28,514 nt of DNA from a virus, in IMG/VR virus record IMGVR_UViG_3300015263_001359, positions 1 to 28,514 of that record; one strand, 5' to 3'. The notes below the pieces were generated by a model that had not been told where the DNA came from, made no database searches, and worked only from the letters and a program-made list of their open reading frames with translations. A program made the translations under genes and the position numbers. Position 1 is the first letter of the stretch; the number at the start of each line of letters is the position of its first letter. Below are positions 26,604-28,514 of the stretch, one piece after another.

Positions 26604-27662
26604 TTAAAATTTATCTTCTCCTTCAAAATCAAGGTCATCAAAATCATTACTGTCATCATCCTCAGCCTTGGTAATGTCTATTTTCTCTGTCCTATACATC
26701 TCAAGGTTCTCGGATTCTATCTTCTCTATATAGATATCCCTGAACACAACCTCTCCCTCACGTATTTTCAGTACATGGAAGAAAATGTTCCCAAATGTAT
26801 TGAACGATACCTTCTCGCTTACCCCCTCGCTATCCGTAAAGAATTCTGCAAGGTGTGGGTAGTGGTCTGGATTCACCTTTAAATATTGGTTTATTCCCAA
26901 TCTATGTGGGTTGTGTACCACTATAAGGTAATCTGCAATGTGGAACATAGTATCCGATTGGAACACGTCCCCTCTGTTCGGCATTGCATTTATATCCCTG
27001 TCTTTTATCCTAGCTAATATGCTTCGGTTAAGCTGTGTCAACAGAATGAATATCGCATTTGGAAATCTCTTTTTCAGTACGTTTATATCCTCCACCACCT
27101 CATCAATGGTAGCTTTCTTTCCATCCTTATTGTTCTTAAACAGTGCCATGTGGTCAACTGCCACAAACACAGATTTCTTGTCCTGATGTTCTGAAAGGAA
27201 CAATGAAGCAGAGGTTAAAAACTGCTCTGGTGTGAGTGGTTCCTCTTCTATATAGAACCTATCATCCATAAGGGTATCTATGTACCTATTGGCTAGGCTC
27301 TTCTCAAAATCAGAGAACTCCTCAAGTAATATCTTGTGCTTGGATTTATTTAAGGTCTTGTGAAGACCCCTTAAAATCAAATTAAATAATTTCATTTCAA
27401 AAGAATAGTCAAGAAAAGCATATTCGTGTGCATACTCATTGATTTGGGGATTCATTATGTTTTCCCTTATGGTCTGCAACTCGAAAGTCTTACCTGACCC
27501 AGAGGCTCCACCTATAACAACTATATCCCCAGGAAGAAGTCCCGACAATGTAGCATCTAGATGTTGCCTTCCAGTATGAACAATCTTAATCTTACCTGAT
27601 TGATAAGCCTTAAGCCTTGCTCGTTCCCTTGCTATTCTTGTTTTGGTTTGCTGTATAGCCAT
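26604..27662 (-). CDS. SF4 DnaB-like replicative helicase (352 aa)
   Basis: The RecA-type core has Walker A GGASGSGKT (51-59), a DYSFEM segment (85-90) corresponding to DnaB SLEM, Walker B VFVAVD with Asp170, and ILLTQLNRS (207-214), the DnaB motif 3. An N-terminal primase-interaction domain is absent, and the C terminus is a highly acidic tail (DDDSNDFDDLDFEGED) that may bind a partner or mimic DNA. It would unwind the phage fork. Its start overlaps the upstream gene by 53 bp. Confidence 0.92.
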   Translation of the reverse strand: MAIQQTKTRIARERARLKAYQSGKIKIVHTGRQHLDATLSGLLPGDIVVIGGASGSGKTFELQTIRENIMNPQINEYAHEYAFLDYSFEMKLFNLILRGLHKTLNKSKHKILLEEFSDFEKSLANRYIDTLMDDRFYIEEEPLTPEQFLTSASLFLSEHQDKKSVFVAVDHMALFKNNKDGKKATIDEVVEDINVLKKRFPNAIFILLTQLNRSILARIKDRDINAMPNRGDVFQSDTMFHIADYLIVVHNPHRLGINQYLKVNPDHYPHLAEFFTDSEGVSEKVSFNTFGNIFFHVLKIREGEVVFRDIYIEKIESENLEMYRTEKIDITKAEDDDSNDFDDLDFEGEDKF

Positions 27663-28233
27663 TAAGTTCTTTTTTGTTTTCTTGAATAAATTGGTATAAT
27701 CTACTATCCGCCAATGTCCATTTAGTAGAGAATACGTTGTCTGATTTCCATAATAGGTTCTCTAGGGTAGGTATGTACTTGACCTTGTTTTCCTCCTGAT
27801 GTTTCAAAAGAAAATACTTAACAGCAAAGTACAGCATCTTTCTTGAATATTGGTTCTCTACCCTGAACCAAGCCAACAGTCCTTTTGTCTTTACATCATT
27901 ACCTACTGGTTTGTCAAGTTTCGCATATAAATTAGCTAATGCATCGAACAGCTTTTCATCAGCTTCCGTGTAATCCACTATCTGTGCGTTCTTGAATACC
28001 ATATTACCTTTCTTGGATAACCTCAGCCTTGTAAAGTCATGGTCTGTCTTTCTCTTTGCATTGACTATCTTCAGCATATCCAATGCATGTAACCTTTTGA
28101 GGCTCTCATCTGTCATATGTAGGATAAGCTCTTCATGAATCTGTGGGTCCGTATTCTGTGCTATGAGCTGCAGTACCGTATAATCATAGTACGATAATCC
28201 TTTTTCCATTAGGTAATTTATGTTTACTGCCAT
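27610..28233 (-). CDS. Hypothetical replication-module protein (207 aa)
   Basis: The N-terminal about 80 residues resemble a winged-helix domain (YYDYTVLQLIAQNTD, LKRLHALDMLKIV, RLRLSKKG). The rest is helical with an aromatic segment (RKMLYFAVKYFLLKHQ) and a disordered tail. It overlaps the helicase start by 53 bp, so the two are likely coupled. Position suggests a helicase loader or initiator, which the sequence alone cannot confirm. Leu-Ala-Asn codons coincide with ATTAGCTAAT at 27931-27940. Confidence 0.65.
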   Translation of the reverse strand: MAVNINYLMEKGLSYYDYTVLQLIAQNTDPQIHEELILHMTDESLKRLHALDMLKIVNAKRKTDHDFTRLRLSKKGNMVFKNAQIVDYTEADEKLFDALANLYAKLDKPVGNDVKTKGLLAWFRVENQYSRKMLYFAVKYFLLKHQEENKVKYIPTLENLLWKSDNVFSTKWTLADSRLYQFIQENKKELNGYTANQNKNSKGTSKA

Positions 28234-28244
28234 CTCTTTGTATT

Positions 28245-28514
28245 TTATAAATATTCTTTAAATATCTTATTCATCCAAGGGTAGTTATATTCTCCACCAT
28301 AATCATGTATCCTAAGGAATGAACCTGACACATCTCCTCCTATCAAACCATCTATATCATAGAACTGCCCATCTATCTTGGTTATAACATGCTCCCCATT
28401 ATAATACCCCACAGCATCTTTAAATACGTACTTTAATATCAGGTGGAATTTATAACATCCCCCACTGTAATCCTCGTACCTTCCAAATGTTTTACGGATT
28501 AGTATTATAAAATC
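28245..28514 (-). CDS. Partial gene, papain-like-fold candidate
   Basis: The frame is open to the right edge, so only the C-terminal 89 residues are seen. SGGCYKFHLIL places a Cys at a helix start after Gly-Gly, and about 25 residues on GEHVITKIDGQFYDIDG places a His in a strand followed by YD-x-DG. This Cys...His-x(n)-DG-x-YD-x-G layout is that of small papain-like hydrolase domains. The tail GEYNYPWMNKIFKEYL follows. Function is a hypothesis from the motif. Confidence 0.6.
   Translation of the reverse strand, partial: DFIILIRKTFGRYEDYSGGCYKFHLILKYVFKDAVGYYNGEHVITKIDGQFYDIDGLIGGDVSGSFLRIHDYGGEYNYPWMNKIFKEYL

Overview
This window looks like part of a large virulent-type phage (or phage-like element) of a Bacteroidota host, probably a flavobacterium. 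Seven promoters have the Bacteroidota form TTTG, 20 bp, TAnnTTTG. Genes start without Shine-Dalgarno sites, behind A/T-rich leaders. Exported products carry Bacteroidota-style lipoprotein signals. The genes are short, tightly packed and often overlap as TAATG or ATGA. No capsid, tail or terminase gene is in the window.

Layout. Bases 1-3320 hold a rightward run of small early-type genes, mostly unknown, with an HNH nuclease and an exported beta-barrel. A terminator (3349-3376) feeds straight into a promoter that opens an RNA island. Between 3510 and 8884 there are 12 tRNA genes, a decayed tRNA-Leu, a tRNA-like element, a probable phage tmRNA (7031-7595) and three stretches of folded, apparently noncoding RNA (about 5756-6270, 6349-6720, 7791-7985). 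Mixed in are a CAP-domain protein, an HNH nuclease and several micro-genes. Bases 8906-13183 carry a six-TM membrane protein and then a promoter-driven operon of four lipoproteins, the first a metzincin metalloprotease with a MopE-like tail. Bases 13199-13661 are a compact promoter-terminator unit with four micro-proteins of 25-33 aa. A second tRNA block (Tyr, Ser, Ser, Asn, Trp, Phe, Cys; 13672-14848) is separated by tandem repeats, palindromes and a 57-nt tRNA-like element.

From 14852 to the right edge every gene is on the minus strand, so transcription converges at about 14850. This half is a replication and nucleic-acid module: SF4 (DnaB-like) helicase, family A DNA polymerase with proofreading domain, a free-standing NUMOD4-HNH nuclease beside it, an MmcB-like nuclease that appears frameshifted, an RlaP-like nucleotidyltransferase, two archaeo-eukaryotic primase (AEP) type proteins, a DexA/Rv2179c-like exonuclease and a large metallophosphoesterase. 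A papain-like-fold candidate is cut by the right edge.

Taken together, the right arm would copy the genome, while the tRNA and tmRNA set (with the RlaP-like enzyme, possibly RNA-related) would support phage translation. The exported proteins (beta-barrel, CAP-type, four lipoproteins) would remodel the host envelope. The most unusual parts are the RNA island and the lipoprotein cassette, whose four members share a spaced motif after the lipobox cysteine.
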